NCBI GenBank assembly: GCA_002433075.1
Contig: DJHM01000010.1
Coordinates: 798 to 64,797, forward strand
Length of the DNA: 64,000 bases
Reading direction: 5' to 3'
DNA from: Latescibacteria bacterium UBA6620
GTDB taxonomy: Bacteria; Latescibacterota; UBA2968
Shown here: piece after piece, positions 49,502-58,533 of the stretch
Layout: every line of letters begins with the position of its first letter
Numbering within the stretch: the first letter of the stretch is position 1
Program-made: the position numbers and the translations under genes
Notes under the pieces: generated by a model
The model's input: the letters and a program-made list of their open reading frames with translations, nothing else
Database searches by the model: none
Told to the model about the DNA's origin: nothing

Positions 49502-50095
49502 ATGTGGACCCGTTTATGTATATTCATCCTGCTGTTCGGCTTCGGGACGTGTCTGAGCGCGGAAACAGCCTCTCCGTTACTCGATCTGGTGCGGGGACGC
49601 AACCAGGCGATCGAGACGATCGTTCGGTCCCCGACCGGGGGCGAAACGCCCGAAGAACGGGATAAAATCAAGACCATCGTGGCCGGATTGTTCGATTTCG
49701 AGCGCTACAGCGAGCTTTCTCTGGGTCGGTACTGGAAGGATCGCACGAGCGCCGAGCAGGCTGAGTTTACGAGTCTCTGCCTAAGGCTGATCGAACGGAA
49801 CTACGCCGATCCTCAGCTCTACAAGAAGGCCGAGCGAATCGATTACGTCCATTCCGAGGTCGATGGCGACGAAGGTGCAGTGGAGACGGTCGTTCATTAC
49901 AAGACCGAGCAAAGTACGATCGTGTACAAGCTGCATCTTAAAGACGGGGAATGGTTGATTTATGATATGGTGATCGACGATCTCAGTATCGCGCGAAACA
50001 ACCGGTCCCAGTTTCGAAAGGAAATCAGGAAGAGTTCCTACGAGGGGATGGTGAAGAAGCTCAGAGACAAGCTGACGCAGGAGGACAAGCCGTAG
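49502..50095 (+). CDS. MlaC/Ttg2D/HpnM-type periplasmic lipid carrier
   Basis: 197 aa. Signal peptide residues 1-20 (LCIFILLFGFGTCLSA). The mature part follows the MlaC fold: VRGRNQAIETIVRSP, IVAGLFDFERYSELSLGRYWKDRTSAEQAEFTSL, VVHYKTEQSTIVYKLHLKDGEWLIYDMVIDDLSIARNNRSQF. The last block is the family signature. It shuttles a lipid across the periplasm. Because it is directly followed by a two-repeat RND/MMPL protein, the pair looks like HpnM-HpnN (hopanoid transport) rather than the Mla ABC system; no MlaD/E/F is present. AAGGAA precedes the ATG. Confidence 0.92.
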   Translation: MWTRLCIFILLFGFGTCLSAETASPLLDLVRGRNQAIETIVRSPTGGETPEERDKIKTIVAGLFDFERYSELSLGRYWKDRTSAEQAEFTSLCLRLIERNYADPQLYKKAERIDYVHSEVDGDEGAVETVVHYKTEQSTIVYKLHLKDGEWLIYDMVIDDLSIARNNRSQFRKEIRKSSYEGMVKKLRDKLTQEDKP

Positions 50096-50105
50096 CAACG
50101 TTCCG

Positions 50106-52577
50106 ATGAACGCTCTTTTCCATCATCTGGCGAGAATTACGTACCGCCACTATAAGTGGATTGTGATCCTGTCGACGATTCTGACCGCGATCAGTGCGGT
50201 GTATGTGATCAAGCTGGTCAAGAACATCGAGACAGACATCGCAGCTCTGATTCCGGAAAACTACAAGAGCGTTCGGACGTTGAAGGAGATCGAATCAGTC
50301 GTGGGTGGGGTGGGTAGCATGATCATCCTGCTCGAGTGTGACGACTTCGATGCGTCGAGACGATTCGCGGACGCGCTGGCGGATGAACTACAGAAGGGGG
50401 TATACGGCGATTACGTCAACTTCGTGAGCTACAAGAAGGACGTCGACTTCTACAAGCAGCACGCCCTCCTTTACATGGACATCGAGGATCTTGAAGAGAT
50501 TCTCATCCGAATCGAAGACCGGATTGCGCAAGAGAAGCTGAAGCTGTCGCCCCTGTTCATCCAGCTGGACGACGATGCGGGGGACGAACCGCTGGATTTC
50601 ACCGATATCGAGGAGAAATATCAGGGGGAGAACGGGGACGACACCTACTTTACGAACCCTGACATGACGATCGTGGCACTCGAGGTTGAGGCGGCAGGCA
50701 CCGTCAGTAACATCGGCTTCACAAAGGCGATGCACCGGACGCTTCAAGACGCGGTGGCCAAGGTGGGCCCGGCCGACTACCACCCTGAGATGCGCGTTCG
50801 CTATGGTGGAACCTACAAGAACAAGATCGATGAATTCGACGTCATTATGCAGGACGTCCGATCGACTCTGATCTACGGCGTGATCGGCGTGTTTCTCATT
50901 CTCACCGTTTACTTCAGACAGCCTCTGGCTGTCTTTTTTATTGCAACCCCGCTCGCAATGGGTCTGATGTGGGCGTTTGCCATCACGTACTGGGTCATCG
51001 GCAACCTGAATACGATGACTGCTTTTCTGTTTGTAATCCTGTTCGGTCTGGGCATCGACTTTGGCATTCACATGTTTGCGCGTTATCTCGAGGACCGAAT
51101 CGCCAGGATGGATGTGCGGGCTTCGATCGACACGATGCTGATTCAGACGGGTCAGGCGATTTTCACGGCAGCTTTGACGACGTCGATGGCGTTTTTCTCC
51201 CTGACCATCACGGACTTCAAGGGATTCTCGGAGTTCGGGTTCATCGTGGGAACAGGGATCCTGATGTCGCTCGTGGCGATGACGACCGTCCTGCCCGCCT
51301 TCCTGGTGTTGGCGGACGAGAAGCTGGGTCTGGTCCGGATGCGTCCGGTCTGGGGGCACAAGAACCTGCAGGCAAAGAAGGGTCGATTCCCCAGAGCGAA
51401 GACAGTCCTGGCGGTCGGCGTCCTTCTCACCGCTTACCTGGCTTACAACCTGAGACATATTCAGTTCGAATACGATTTTACGAATCTGCGCTCGAACCTT
51501 CCGGCATCGGCAGACGTAAAGCGCAAGATCGGAACGATTTCGCCATTCAATAAGCTGTCGCAATCGCCAAGCCTGGTGTTGGCAAAGGACAAGGATCAGC
51601 TCGACCGGATCGTGGCTGCTGTGGAGACCAAGATCGAGAAGGAGGATCCGACCCCCACGATCGATACGGTCCGTACGCTCTGGTCCTTCCTCCCGAGCGA
51701 TCAGGACGACAAGATGGAACTGATCGAGGAGATCGGCGATCTGGTGAACGGGTCGAGCGCGGACCTGATCAAGGGAGAACAAAGGGAACGTCTGGATGAG
51801 CTTCGCGAGCTCCTGGATGTCGAACCTCTGGGCGTGGATGACCTTCCCAAGATGGTGCTTCGGAAATTCTCCACGATCGACGGGAGCCGTGCCCACTTTG
51901 CTTTCATCTACCCTGACGTCCAGCTGAGGGACGGGAAGAACGCCATGTCCTTTGCTGATGACGTTCAGGAGATCGAGGTCGCCGAAGGAGAGGTCGTCTA
52001 CTCTTCGAGTGCGAGCATTGTGTTCTCGGACATGCTGCGGCTTATGCTGCGTGACAGTCCCACCGCGATCGGTGTGACGCTCACGGTGGTTTTCCTGATC
52101 GTGGTTACAGATTTTCGTGGGTTGCGGCCGGCCTTGATGGTGATGTTCCCGTTGATTTGCGGGGCGGTGTGGATGTGCGGGATGATGTATCTCTTTAACA
52201 TGAAACTCAACTTTTACAACATGGTCGCTCTTCCAACGATTATCGGCATGGGGATCGACAACGGGGTGCATCTCTACCATCGATACCGTGAAGAGGGCCA
52301 CGGATCCTTGCGGCTGGTGATCCGGAGTACGGGAGGTGCCATGTTCGTGTCGATGTTGACGACGATGGTGGGATTCCTGGGGCTTCGGCTTGCCACGCAC
52401 CCGGGTCTGAACTCGATCGGAGTACTCGCCCTGATCGGGTTGGTGACGTGCTTCGTCGCGGCCGTCATCGTTCTTCCGGCGATCCTCCAGGCTCTCGAAG
52501 ATCGGGACCTGGCAGATCGGGATGGCGAAGAGGCGGAAGGGTTTGCTGACTCACCGACGGCGGCGATCGCCGAGTGA
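50106..52577 (+). CDS. RND/MMPL-family lipid transporter, HpnN-like
   Basis: 823-aa inner-membrane transporter with two repeats of one plus five membrane segments and two periplasmic porter domains, the MmpL/HpnN plan. Proton-relay-type Asp residues lie in FGLGIDFGIHMF (about 315) and IGMGIDNGVHLYHRY (about 715). HpnN and MmpL proteins export hopanoids and complex lipids. ATG 11 nt after the mlaC-like stop. The porter domain is highly acidic (QLDDDAGDEPLDFTDIEEKY). A terminator follows. The TolC-family gene and the periplasmic carrier could supply an outer route, but that is inference. Confidence 0.92.
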   Translation: MNALFHHLARITYRHYKWIVILSTILTAISAVYVIKLVKNIETDIAALIPENYKSVRTLKEIESVVGGVGSMIILLECDDFDASRRFADALADELQKGVYGDYVNFVSYKKDVDFYKQHALLYMDIEDLEEILIRIEDRIAQEKLKLSPLFIQLDDDAGDEPLDFTDIEEKYQGENGDDTYFTNPDMTIVALEVEAAGTVSNIGFTKAMHRTLQDAVAKVGPADYHPEMRVRYGGTYKNKIDEFDVIMQDVRSTLIYGVIGVFLILTVYFRQPLAVFFIATPLAMGLMWAFAITYWVIGNLNTMTAFLFVILFGLGIDFGIHMFARYLEDRIARMDVRASIDTMLIQTGQAIFTAALTTSMAFFSLTITDFKGFSEFGFIVGTGILMSLVAMTTVLPAFLVLADEKLGLVRMRPVWGHKNLQAKKGRFPRAKTVLAVGVLLTAYLAYNLRHIQFEYDFTNLRSNLPASADVKRKIGTISPFNKLSQSPSLVLAKDKDQLDRIVAAVETKIEKEDPTPTIDTVRTLWSFLPSDQDDKMELIEEIGDLVNGSSADLIKGEQRERLDELRELLDVEPLGVDDLPKMVLRKFSTIDGSRAHFAFIYPDVQLRDGKNAMSFADDVQEIEVAEGEVVYSSSASIVFSDMLRLMLRDSPTAIGVTLTVVFLIVVTDFRGLRPALMVMFPLICGAVWMCGMMYLFNMKLNFYNMVALPTIIGMGIDNGVHLYHRYREEGHGSLRLVIRSTGGAMFVSMLTTMVGFLGLRLATHPGLNSIGVLALIGLVTCFVAAVIVLPAILQALEDRDLADRDGEEAEGFADSPTAAIAE

Positions 52578-52607
52578 GGCTGGCCCCATCAAATGAAAAG
52601 TTGTGTG

Positions 52608-52635
52608 GCGGAACGATCCATCGTTCCGCTTTTTT
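52608..52635 (+). terminator. Intrinsic terminator after the RND transporter
   Basis: GCGGAACGA / TCGTTCCGC nine-base stem with a four-base loop followed by TTTTTT; 31 nt past the RND stop. Confidence 0.88.
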
Positions 52636-52716
52636 GTGGCTTGTTGGACGTCAGCCAGACAACCGGGCTGACAATGAATTTCTCGAAATCTCTGGCGCCT
52701 GCATTGTGGACGTGTA

Positions 52717-53520
52717 ATGTCTTTTCTGATTTTCCCTTTCCTCGTTGCAATCGTATCGGGTCTTTACACCTCTCTGTGGGGGGCCTTTAAGGATTCTCCC
52801 TACGAAGGATTCAAACCGAAGACGTTCCCGAGGAGCGTCTATTTTCATATCGTCCTGTTTCCTTTTCTGTACTACGTCCCACCTTTTTCCGATCCATTCA
52901 GGGCCCTGAACACATTCCAGCTTTTCTTTCTTCTGATGGGCCTGGAGCGCTTTCTCGCCGAGCTCTACAAGGGTTTCTTCAGAACGGAGGACCAGGAGAA
53001 GTATTTCGTGCCTTCCCGCATTACTTTTCTGGGCACGCACGTAGGAAACGATTGGGTTCGCCGGGGTGCGGGAGTACTACTGGTCACGGGCGTGCTGGCA
53101 GTCCTGCTCGTCGAACTCCCTATCGTGAGCCCATTGTCATTTCTCCTGGTTGCGTACGGCTCGGGGCTTATCGTGTCCCTCGGCGGAGCATACAAAGATG
53201 CTCCGTTCGAAGGCTTCAAGTGGTTGAAGTTTCAAAGGTCGGCGGTCGTTGTGGCGATCGCTTCGCCCCTGTTCTACTACGTGAACGACGTGTCACAACC
53301 CATCTCGCTCGGATTCCTGGTTTACATGAATGGCGGCCTGGAGCGATTCCTTGTCGAGTACTACAAGACCTACATCCAGCGAAACATGTCCGGAAAATTC
53401 CGTCCCGATCTCGAGCGTATTCAGGTCTATGTGGATTTCAGGGAAAAGTTCCACTACGCGGCGTGGGTGATCATCGTGTCGCTTGGAGTAATCTATGCCC
53501 GCGAGATCAACGTCTTTTGA
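52717..53520 (+). CDS. Membrane protein with internal duplication, family unrecognised
   Basis: 267 aa in two homologous halves. Half one has GLYTSLWGAFKDSPYEGFKPKTFPRS, then FPFLYYV and GLERFLAELYKGFFR. Half two has SGLIVSLGGAYKDAPFEGFKWLKFQRS, then SPLFYYV and GLERFLVEYYKTYIQ. Each half supplies two or three hydrophobic segments and one conserved charged stretch G-x-[FY]-KD-[AS]-P-[FY]-EGFK facing one side, plus a GLERFLxExYK helix. The charged motifs could form a paired active or binding site. I know no named family with this pattern. It starts after the RND terminator and its stop overlaps the GMC oxidoreductase start by 26 nt, so it shares that gene's transcript. Confidence 0.85.
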   Translation: MSFLIFPFLVAIVSGLYTSLWGAFKDSPYEGFKPKTFPRSVYFHIVLFPFLYYVPPFSDPFRALNTFQLFFLLMGLERFLAELYKGFFRTEDQEKYFVPSRITFLGTHVGNDWVRRGAGVLLVTGVLAVLLVELPIVSPLSFLLVAYGSGLIVSLGGAYKDAPFEGFKWLKFQRSAVVVAIASPLFYYVNDVSQPISLGFLVYMNGGLERFLVEYYKTYIQRNMSGKFRPDLERIQVYVDFREKFHYAAWVIIVSLGVIYAREINVF

Positions 53521-54988
53521 CGTTGCCATCGTAGGCTCCGGTTTCGGAGGTGCTGCGGCCGCTCTGGCCTGTGTGAGGGCGGGACTTCGAACGGTTGTTG
53601 TGGAGCGTGGTGGGTGGCCAGAGCGCGACACCGATGACTGGTCGCCGCGGGGGATTCTCCTCGATCAACGCTACCGTGACAAGGTGGCTTTTGAGTCCAG
53701 GCTATACGGGCATGGCTCCGTGCGAATCGAGCGTCCCAACTCGGTGGTCGGAGGAAACTCGGTGTTCTACGGTGGGGCCGCGATGCGTCTACGGGAGACG
53801 GACTTTGCCCGCTGGCCTCTGGACTACAGTGAACTCTCACCTTACTACGACGAGGCGGAAAGAATTCTGGGGGTTCATGGCGTGGCCGGCTCCGATCCCT
53901 TCGATCCCCCTCGTGACCATCCTTACCCGCACAAGTCCATCGATTATTCCACTCCCGCCCGGCGCATCCATGTTGCCGCAGAATCGATTGGGTGCCGCCC
54001 TTTTCCCCTTCCACTGGCGATTAACTTCACAGACGAGACAGAGCCTCTCTGCCTCCGCTGCACGACCTGCGATGGCTTTCCCTGCAAATTGGAGGCAAAG
54101 AACGACGTCACCCGTACTTTCCTTCGCCTCGCCGTGGACGAGGGACTGACGATCGTGGCCCACACGCGCGTGGATCGGATTGCGGTAGCCGGCCGGCGCG
54201 CCAGTCGGCTGATCTGTGTCGATCGAGCTGGTCGGGCTGGCGTCGAGATCGAGGCTGATACAATTGTTGTTGCCGCCGGTGCCCTTCAGTCGCCAGCTCT
54301 TCTTTTGAGGTCAGGGTTGGGAGCACACGAAGCCGTGGGACGTTACCTGATGCGGCACTGCAACACGATCGTGACGTGTCTGTTTCCGTTCGAGACGAAT
54401 CCGGAAGGGACTTTCCACAAACAGGTGTGCGTGACCGATCTGTACGAAGACGTTCGGGTGCGCGATGGAGTTGCTGTGGGCGTGATTCAGGATATCTACA
54501 CGCCGGCGCCGGAGGTCATGCGGCACTACGCACCCCGCTGGGGCAGGTGGCTGATCAACCTGACGCATAAGCGCCTGCAGAACCTGTTGTGTGTGGCAGA
54601 GGACGAGCCGCGTGTCGAGAATGCCGTGACATTAACGGATCGTCTGGACGAAGAGGGGCTACCCGTGATTCGAGTGACGCACGATTACACGGACGCCGAC
54701 TGCGCGCGAAACAGCCTGCTGAGTGATCGGGCGAAGGATATTCTGAAGGCGGCAGGCGGGAGGGTCCCATACCGACATCGTCTGGACACATTTTCGCACG
54801 CGCTGGGTACGCTTCGTATGACCACGTCAGAAAACGACGGCCCTGTCGATCGAACGGGTAGGCTGCGAGCCGCAGACAATGTTTACGTGACGGATTCGAG
54901 CGTTTTTCCAACCTCGGCCGGGGTGAACCCCAGCCTGACGGTTGCTGCCAACGCGATGAGGATCGGCGAGGGCATCGCCCGTGGCTGA
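53495..54988 (+). CDS. GMC-family FAD-dependent oxidoreductase
   Basis: 497-aa flavoenzyme. N-terminal FAD-binding FDVAIVGSGFGGAAAALACVRAGL, GGNSVFYGGAAMR (flavin loop), a cysteine-rich stretch CLRCTTCDGFPC (about 185-196), IVVAAGALQSPALLLRSGL. GMC C-terminal signature FSHALGTLRMTTSENDGPV and NVYVTDSSVFPTSAGVNPSLT complete the fold. GMC enzymes oxidise alcohols including sterols and sugars. The Cys motif is not universal and may bind a metal or form disulphides. ATG 53495 overlaps the duplicated membrane protein and the stop overlaps the Gfo/Idh GTG by 8 nt. It may oxidise the product of the cluster. Confidence 0.9.
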   Translation: MPARSTSFDVAIVGSGFGGAAAALACVRAGLRTVVVERGGWPERDTDDWSPRGILLDQRYRDKVAFESRLYGHGSVRIERPNSVVGGNSVFYGGAAMRLRETDFARWPLDYSELSPYYDEAERILGVHGVAGSDPFDPPRDHPYPHKSIDYSTPARRIHVAAESIGCRPFPLPLAINFTDETEPLCLRCTTCDGFPCKLEAKNDVTRTFLRLAVDEGLTIVAHTRVDRIAVAGRRASRLICVDRAGRAGVEIEADTIVVAAGALQSPALLLRSGLGAHEAVGRYLMRHCNTIVTCLFPFETNPEGTFHKQVCVTDLYEDVRVRDGVAVGVIQDIYTPAPEVMRHYAPRWGRWLINLTHKRLQNLLCVAEDEPRVENAVTLTDRLDEEGLPVIRVTHDYTDADCARNSLLSDRAKDILKAAGGRVPYRHRLDTFSHALGTLRMTTSENDGPVDRTGRLRAADNVYVTDSSVFPTSAGVNPSLTVAANAMRIGEGIARG

Positions 54989-55910
54989 GCCCCTCGTTTG
55001 CTTCGTGGGCTGTGGCTCCATCTGCGCGAGCCACGCGAAACGTCTCCAGGGCCGGGTTCGAATGAAGTTCTTCAGTCGGAGTGAGTCGAGCGCCACGACG
55101 ATGAACGCAAGGTTGGGAGGGGAGGGGGTTTACGCGACGTTCGACTCCATTCTCGAGGACGAGAATGTCGATGCCCTGATCGTCACTTCACCCCCCATAG
55201 TGCACGCCGAGCAGGTCATCGGCGGTCTGGAAGCGGGGAAGGCCGTCCTTGTGGAAAAGCCTCTCTGTCTGGATCGAAGCGAACTGGAGGCCGTGGGACG
55301 GGTGAGGACAGATCGGCTGATGGTCGCCGAGAACTATGACTTCAAGCCCTCCCTGCACACGCTCCTGTCGTGGATTGATTCCGGGAAGATCGGCAATCTC
55401 GAACGCGTTCGACTTCGGAAGTGTACGAAACAGGCGGGGGAAGGATGGAGGTCGGCCCACGGCGCTTTACTCGAAGGCGGTATCCACTTCGTCGCGCTGA
55501 TGACATCGCTTGTCCGATCGGATACAGTCGATGTCCAGGCGGAATTCCCCGGCCTCGTTGATCGCGAACCCGAGCGACACACGTCACTCGAAGTGACTTT
55601 CGGGAACGGCGTAACTGGGGAACTGGTTTATGCCTGGGATACGCCGTCCCTGACCCGAGGCGCGTTTCAGCATTCGGAGATCGTCGGCAGCGAAGGCCGA
55701 ATCGTCTTCGAAAGCAACGGAATCTATGCGATGTGTCTTGGGCGCCAGCACGCCCTGAAGTTTCCAGGCCTTTCCGATCTAATGGGATATGGGGCGATGA
55801 TGGACGCTTTTCTGAGGTTACTACAGGGCGAGCCATCTTCGTCCGGGTATGCCAAAGCGTCTCAAGACCTGGGCATCGTGATGTCTGCCTACGAACAGCT
55901 CCCGCAGTGA
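54981..55910 (+). CDS. Gfo/Idh/MocA-family dehydrogenase
   Basis: 309-aa NAD(P)-dependent enzyme: Rossmann loop VCFVGCGSICASHAKRL, ALIVTSPPIVHAEQVIGGLEAGKAVLVEKPL with the family EKP lysine, and a C-terminal alpha/beta domain with HGALLEGGIHFVALM (candidate catalytic His/Asp region). The family oxidises sugars and inositols. GTG start overlaps GMC by 8 nt, so membrane protein, GMC and Gfo/Idh form one unit. An inositol dehydrogenase role would suit the IPCT-DIPPS gene nearby; not proven. It ends the 43.8-55.9 kb block. Confidence 0.9.
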   Translation: MAEPLVCFVGCGSICASHAKRLQGRVRMKFFSRSESSATTMNARLGGEGVYATFDSILEDENVDALIVTSPPIVHAEQVIGGLEAGKAVLVEKPLCLDRSELEAVGRVRTDRLMVAENYDFKPSLHTLLSWIDSGKIGNLERVRLRKCTKQAGEGWRSAHGALLEGGIHFVALMTSLVRSDTVDVQAEFPGLVDREPERHTSLEVTFGNGVTGELVYAWDTPSLTRGAFQHSEIVGSEGRIVFESNGIYAMCLGRQHALKFPGLSDLMGYGAMMDAFLRLLQGEPSSSGYAKASQDLGIVMSAYEQLPQ

Positions 55911-55946
55911 AAACCTGCACGCTCCTGGCTGTTCGGGACATCGCGG

Positions 55947-55975
55947 TTGACCGGCCTGATTCGCCCGGCTATATT
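55947..55975 (+). promoter_or_regulatory. Promoter of the helicase-prenyl synthase operon
   Basis: TTGACC at 55947-55952, 17-nt spacer, TATATT at 55970-55975. The ATG at 56071 is about 95 nt from the predicted start. Confidence 0.7.
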
Positions 55976-56070
55976 CTCCACACCGGCGTGGTATCCTCTC
56001 CTCTCCTCTCCTGCCGGCTCTCTCCCGAGTATCTTCGCAGTAATCACCACCCTCTCTGTCTGGCATCCGG

Positions 56071-58533
56071 ATGGATTTCGGGAAGTTCCTTCAGCAGGTC
56101 CGCAGCGGCTACGACTATGCGGGTCAGGTCGCACACGTCGAACAGATCGAATCTCGTGAGGCTCGTTACGCCGAACTGGACGAGCCCCTTGATGCTGCGA
56201 TCGGCGATGCCCTGACCGCCGAGGGCGTGGAACGATTCTACACGCATCAGGCCCACGCCATCAATGCGGCACGTCGAGGTGAAAACGTCGTTGTCGTGAC
56301 ATCCACGGCGAGCGGAAAGACACTCTGCTACCAGGTGCCCACGCTCGAGTCGCTGATCTCGACACAGGAAGCTACCGCATTATATCTGTTTCCGACCAAA
56401 GCCCTCGCCCAGGATCAGGCGCGAGGGTTTGCGCGTTTCGGTGATCACAGGGATGCCCTGAAAACGGTTTCGGGCACCTACGATGGGGATACTCCCCCCG
56501 ACTTTCGGCGCAAACTTCGCGAAGAAGGGCGCGTCATTCTGACGAACCCCGACATGTTGCATACGGGCATCTTGCCGAATCACCCAAGGTGGGGCCGGTT
56601 CTTTCAAAACCTCAGGACCGTCGTGATCGACGAGGTTCACGCCTATCGAGGGATTTTTGGCTCGCACGTCGGTAACGTCATCCGACGCTTGACGCGAATC
56701 TGCAACCACTACGGGGCGTCCCCTCGATTCATCTGCAGTTCCGCGACGATTGCAAACCCCGGTGATCATGCGGAGGCGTTGGTCGGCCAGCCGATGACGC
56801 TTGTGGACGATGACGGCTCTCCCCGGGGCAAGCGCCGGTTCGTATTCTGGAACCCCCCCTACCTCGAAGGAAGCACGAACGATCGGCGCAGCCCGAACAC
56901 CGAGGCGCGTTCTCTGCTGACCCGGCTTGTCCAGGGCAGAATCCAGACCATTGCGTTCGTTCGCGCGAGGACAACGGCCGAAGTCATTTATCGCTACTGT
57001 CAGGACGACCTGTCGCGTGTGAGTCCGAAAATGGCGAATGCGATTCGGGCCTATCGTGGCGGCTATCTTCCAACAGAACGGCGAGAGATCGAACGCCAGC
57101 TGTTCGAAGGTGAGTTGCTCGGAGTTGTCAGTACGAACGCGCTCGAGCTCGGGATCGACATCGGTGGGTTGGACGCGGCACTGATCGTGGGGTATCCGGG
57201 GACGATCGCCAGCATGTGGCAACAGGGAGGTCGAGCCGGTCGCAGTTCCGACGAGTCGCTCGTCGTGTTCATCGGTCAAAATGCGCCGGTCGACCAGTTT
57301 CTGATGAAGATGCCGGGATATTTCTTCGAACAATCTCCAGAACACGCAACGGTCGATCCGCATAACCCACACATTGCGATCGGTCACCTTCGATGCGCGC
57401 TCAGAGAGTTGCCCGTCGATCCTGAAGAAGGCGAGTTGTTCGGGGAATTTACCGGAGCGCTGCTTGAGATTCTTGAAGAAGAGGTTCAGGCCAGGCAGAT
57501 CGATGGTCGCTGGTATTACAATCAGTCGGGCTATCCCGCGGCCGACGTCAGCCTTCGCAACACGAATGAGAAGATTTACACGATTATCGAAGACACATGG
57601 GAAGGACCGCAGGTCATCGGCACGCTCGACGAAGCAAGTGCCTATTTCCAGCTTCATACGCACGCCGTCTACATGCACAATGCGCAAACCTATTTCGTCG
57701 ACAGGCTGGATGTCGATCGAAAGATTGCCAACGTCAGCCAGCAGGGACTCGACTACTACACCCAGGCGGTAGATGAAACGGCGATCAAGGTAAACGAGAT
57801 GGAGGTAGAGCAATCCTGGCGCATCTCGCAGACGTGTTTTGGGGATGTATCCGTGACGACCCTTGTCATGATGTTCAAGAAGGTGAAGTTCGAGGGTCGT
57901 GACAGTATTGGTTGGGAGAATCTGGATCTTCCCGAAATCAAACTCGACACGATGGGGTGCTGGTTGATCCCGCCACGAGACGTGTTGAGGCTCTGCAGAA
58001 CACACGGGCGAGTCCCGACCGAAGGCCTGAAGGGCATTGCGAACGTGATGGCTGAAGTCGCACCCCTGTTCGCCATGTGCGACCCTTCCGACATTGGAAC
58101 AACGATCGACAGTTCGAATACCGGAGGCCCCACTCTGTTTCTCTACGATCGGTATCCGGGCGGGATCGGATTCGCCGAGAAGATCTATGAGATGATGGAA
58201 GAAGTCGTTTCGGCCTGCTGGATGGTGGTGTCGGAGTGCAAGTGTGAGGAAGGGTGTCCATCGTGTGTGGGGGCGCCTCAACCTCCCAATCTGGGCGACG
58301 AGGGTACGCGCGAGACGATTCCAGACAAGGAAGCCGCTCTTGTCCTGCTCCACGCGCTGCTCGAAAAGGTTCCCTACACTCCGAAAGTGCCGCGTCCAGC
58401 CGATCGCCCCGTGGCCGTGCTGGCCGGGACGGACGGCGCTCCAGCGGCGACGGTGGTCCCGATCCCGGTGAAGCCCCTGCCCACGAACGTCGAAGCCAAG
58501 ATTCGGCGGAAGGTCCGGAGTTTCGGTCGATGA
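56071..58533 (+). CDS. MrfA/YprA-like DEAD/DEAH helicase with DUF1998 domain
   Basis: 820-aa superfamily 2 helicase. N-terminal core with VTSTASGKTLCYQVP (77-90), DEVH box IDEVHAYRG (186-194), CSSATIANP motif III, and second core with LELGIDIGGLDAALIVGYPG and motif VI QQGGRAGRSSDES. The C-terminal DUF1998 domain holds a four-cysteine cluster CKCEEGCPSC (about 722-731) as in MrfA of Bacillus, which repairs mitomycin-type damage with MrfB. No MrfB exonuclease is adjacent; instead the stop overlaps a polyprenyl synthase start by 4 nt. ATG has no strong Shine-Dalgarno. Confidence 0.92.
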   Translation: MDFGKFLQQVRSGYDYAGQVAHVEQIESREARYAELDEPLDAAIGDALTAEGVERFYTHQAHAINAARRGENVVVVTSTASGKTLCYQVPTLESLISTQEATALYLFPTKALAQDQARGFARFGDHRDALKTVSGTYDGDTPPDFRRKLREEGRVILTNPDMLHTGILPNHPRWGRFFQNLRTVVIDEVHAYRGIFGSHVGNVIRRLTRICNHYGASPRFICSSATIANPGDHAEALVGQPMTLVDDDGSPRGKRRFVFWNPPYLEGSTNDRRSPNTEARSLLTRLVQGRIQTIAFVRARTTAEVIYRYCQDDLSRVSPKMANAIRAYRGGYLPTERREIERQLFEGELLGVVSTNALELGIDIGGLDAALIVGYPGTIASMWQQGGRAGRSSDESLVVFIGQNAPVDQFLMKMPGYFFEQSPEHATVDPHNPHIAIGHLRCALRELPVDPEEGELFGEFTGALLEILEEEVQARQIDGRWYYNQSGYPAADVSLRNTNEKIYTIIEDTWEGPQVIGTLDEASAYFQLHTHAVYMHNAQTYFVDRLDVDRKIANVSQQGLDYYTQAVDETAIKVNEMEVEQSWRISQTCFGDVSVTTLVMMFKKVKFEGRDSIGWENLDLPEIKLDTMGCWLIPPRDVLRLCRTHGRVPTEGLKGIANVMAEVAPLFAMCDPSDIGTTIDSSNTGGPTLFLYDRYPGGIGFAEKIYEMMEEVVSACWMVVSECKCEEGCPSCVGAPQPPNLGDEGTRETIPDKEAALVLLHALLEKVPYTPKVPRPADRPVAVLAGTDGAPAATVVPIPVKPLPTNVEAKIRRKVRSFGR

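Noticed and set aside
50388..52400. A 670-codon leftward open frame
   Set aside because: It is a His/Arg-rich shadow of the RND transporter, whose motifs and membrane pattern are clear on the plus strand.
56380..58353. A 657-codon leftward open frame
   Set aside because: It is antisense to the MrfA-like helicase, which has intact DEVH and RAGR motifs.
58254..58529. A longer N-terminus for the prenyl synthase
   Set aside because: It lies in the DUF1998 domain of the helicase in another frame; ATG 58530 gives the normal family start.
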